A stretch of DNA of 7,258 bases. Source: Clostridiales bacterium (GTDB lineage Bacteria; Bacillota; Clostridia; TANB77; CAG-508). The notes below the pieces were generated by a model. That model saw nothing but the letters and a program-made list of their open reading frames with translations, made no database searches and was not told where the DNA came from. Both the position numbers and the translations under genes were made by a program. Location: positions 1 to 7,258 of the forward strand of contig SFKS01000030.1 of assembly GCA_004554705.1 (NCBI GenBank), read 5' to 3'. Numbering within the stretch: the first letter of the stretch is position 1; the number at the start of each line of letters is the position of its first letter. Shown here in pieces: positions 6,571 to 7,258 of this stretch.

Positions 6571-7083
6571 TTATTTTACTAATTTTCTTCCATCTTGCAT
6601 AGTACATAATCTATCATAAATAGCACTAGCAATTTCTGGATCAGTTTGAGCAATTTTTTCAGTTAATTTGTATATAACATCTGTATATTCTAAAATATCA
6701 ATTCCAGACATTTGTCCTTTTAAAAATCTGCCTAAAATTATGCCTTGCTCTTTCTTACTTAAACCATCAAAAGCAAATATAAACATATCTGAATCTTTAC
6801 TTGATTCATTATCTTTATCATCATATCTTTCAATTGCTTCACTATAATTAGAAATTTCAGTTTTTTCTTTTAATCTCTTATTTACAAAAGATAAAGTTGA
6901 TTTTCTAAGAATAGAATATGTCTTATCAACATCAGCCCCTCTTGCTAATGCTTCTAATCTTGCTAACTCAATGTTTTGAATTGCATCGTTTATTTCATCT
7001 TCATTAAATTGATATACTTCTTTTAACATCACTCTTACATAATTTATATATTTTTCAATACCAATATTTCTATTTTTTTCCAT
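6571..7083 (-). CDS. Conserved-looking hypothetical helical protein, 170 aa
   Basis: I do not recognise this protein. It is predicted to be soluble and mostly alpha-helical, with no signal peptide, membrane segment, metal-binding cluster or nucleotide-binding motif. Two helical parts (about 8-75 and 100-165) flank a charged, probably flexible segment rich in Asp, Glu, Lys and Ser (about 85-99). I start it at the ATG at 7083 because GGAGGG (7089-7094) is five bases upstream. An in-frame ATG at 7113 would add ten residues but lies upstream of the predicted transcription start and has no ribosome binding site. Codon usage and composition match its neighbours. It has its own promoter and terminator, so the position before ppdK need not mean a shared function. 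Confidence 0.8.
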   Translation of the reverse strand: MEKNRNIGIEKYINYVRVMLKEVYQFNEDEINDAIQNIELARLEALARGADVDKTYSILRKSTLSFVNKRLKEKTEISNYSEAIERYDDKDNESSKDSDMFIFAFDGLSKKEQGIILGRFLKGQMSGIDILEYTDVIYKLTEKIAQTDPEIASAIYDRLCTMQDGRKLVK

Positions 7084-7104
7084 ACATTCCCTCCGTGCTA
7101 AGTT

Positions 7105-7132
7105 ATTATACACATTTTTACGAATATTTCAA
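7105..7132 (-). promoter_or_regulatory. Promoter of the 170-aa gene
   Basis: On the minus strand, TTGAAA (7132-7127) is followed after 16 bp by a perfect TATAAT (7110-7105), with TG directly before the -10 box. Initiation near 7098 leaves only a few bases before the GGAGGG ribosome binding site (7094-7089). This very short leader supports the downstream ATG at 7083 as the true start. Confidence 0.65.
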
Positions 7133-7205
7133 CTATTTTTTATTTGGCTTATATTTTATTTTGTTGTTATACAATTGATGTGAAACATTTCTATATATAA
7201 AAAAT

Positions 7206-7258
7206 GACTTAAGTCTTATAATTGAGTTATCGAATACAATCATAGAAAGGACTTAAGT
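7206..7258 (+). promoter_or_regulatory. Possible operator/promoter region of a plus-strand gene beyond the window
   Basis: The palindromic octamer ACTTAAGT occurs twice, at 7207-7214 (inside the larger palindrome GACTTAAGTC, 7206-7215) and at 7251-7258, 44 bp apart centre to centre. TATAAT at 7217-7222 directly follows the first copy, although no good -35 box is seen 16-18 bp upstream. GAAAGGA (7245-7251) resembles a ribosome binding site and overlaps the second copy. A gene starting just after 7258, with a repressor bound at both copies, would explain this arrangement. Only the repeats themselves are certain. Confidence 0.4.

Noticed and set aside
6571..7113. A longer 180-aa version of the hypothetical protein starting at 7113.
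   Set aside because: The upstream ATG overlaps the -10 region and has no ribosome binding site, whereas the ATG at 7083 has GGAGGG five bases upstream.
7196..7209. A 14-base repeat, TATAAAAAATGACT, shared with 1616-1629.
   Set aside because: At this composition about one such repeat is expected by chance in 7 kb, and the similarity stops at once on both sides.
1..7258. CRISPR array, tRNA or rRNA genes.
   Set aside because: No regularly spaced repeats, tRNA cloverleaf or rRNA-like sequence was seen by eye.

Overview
The window is strongly A+T-rich, uses the standard code (Trp is TGG, and no TGA is read through), has strong Shine-Dalgarno sites and near-consensus sigma-A promoters, and carries a Clostridium-type pyruvate,phosphate dikinase. 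This points to a low-GC Firmicute, probably an anaerobe of the Clostridia or a related gut lineage. I cannot name the species from sequence alone.

Layout. Positions 1-9 are the left flank, ending in the core CA. About 10-1561 is a complete IS110-family insertion sequence: a long, highly structured left end (10-273), a DEDD/Ser transposase (274-1461, +) and a right end of about 100 bp. On the minus strand follow a membrane-anchored trypsin-like (HtrA-type) serine protease with a cadherin-like beta-sandwich and an unrecognised C-terminal domain (1689-3317), a 538-bp non-coding gap with a 17-bp perfect-palindrome terminator, ppdK (3856-6492), and an unrecognised 170-residue helical protein (6571-7083). 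The last 145 bp are an intergenic region, probably divergent, that seems to lead into a plus-strand gene starting just beyond the window.

The most interesting part is the insertion sequence. Its left end can be folded by eye into a bridge RNA of the kind known for IS110/IS621, with a target-binding and a donor-binding loop. The left target guide (97-105) matches the flank at 1-9 at all nine positions, ending on the core CA. The left donor guide (164-171) matches the eight bases before the right-hand core (1552-1559). The right donor guide (202-212) pairs with the first bases of the left end. Joining the two ends at the core, as in the excised circle, gives TTGACA-N17-TATAAT, a perfect consensus promoter split between the two ends in the integrated form. 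These signals agree on the same ends, so the element looks intact and its programmed target can be read from the sequence. The right target guide is the exception: it fits the actual right flank only at the core plus one base.

The minus-strand genes appear to be separate transcription units. The 170-aa gene and ppdK each have a good promoter, and the ppdK -35 box lies inside the terminator hairpin of the gene before it. ppdK serves central PEP/pyruvate metabolism. The protease is probably a cell-surface protein and has no visible functional link to it.
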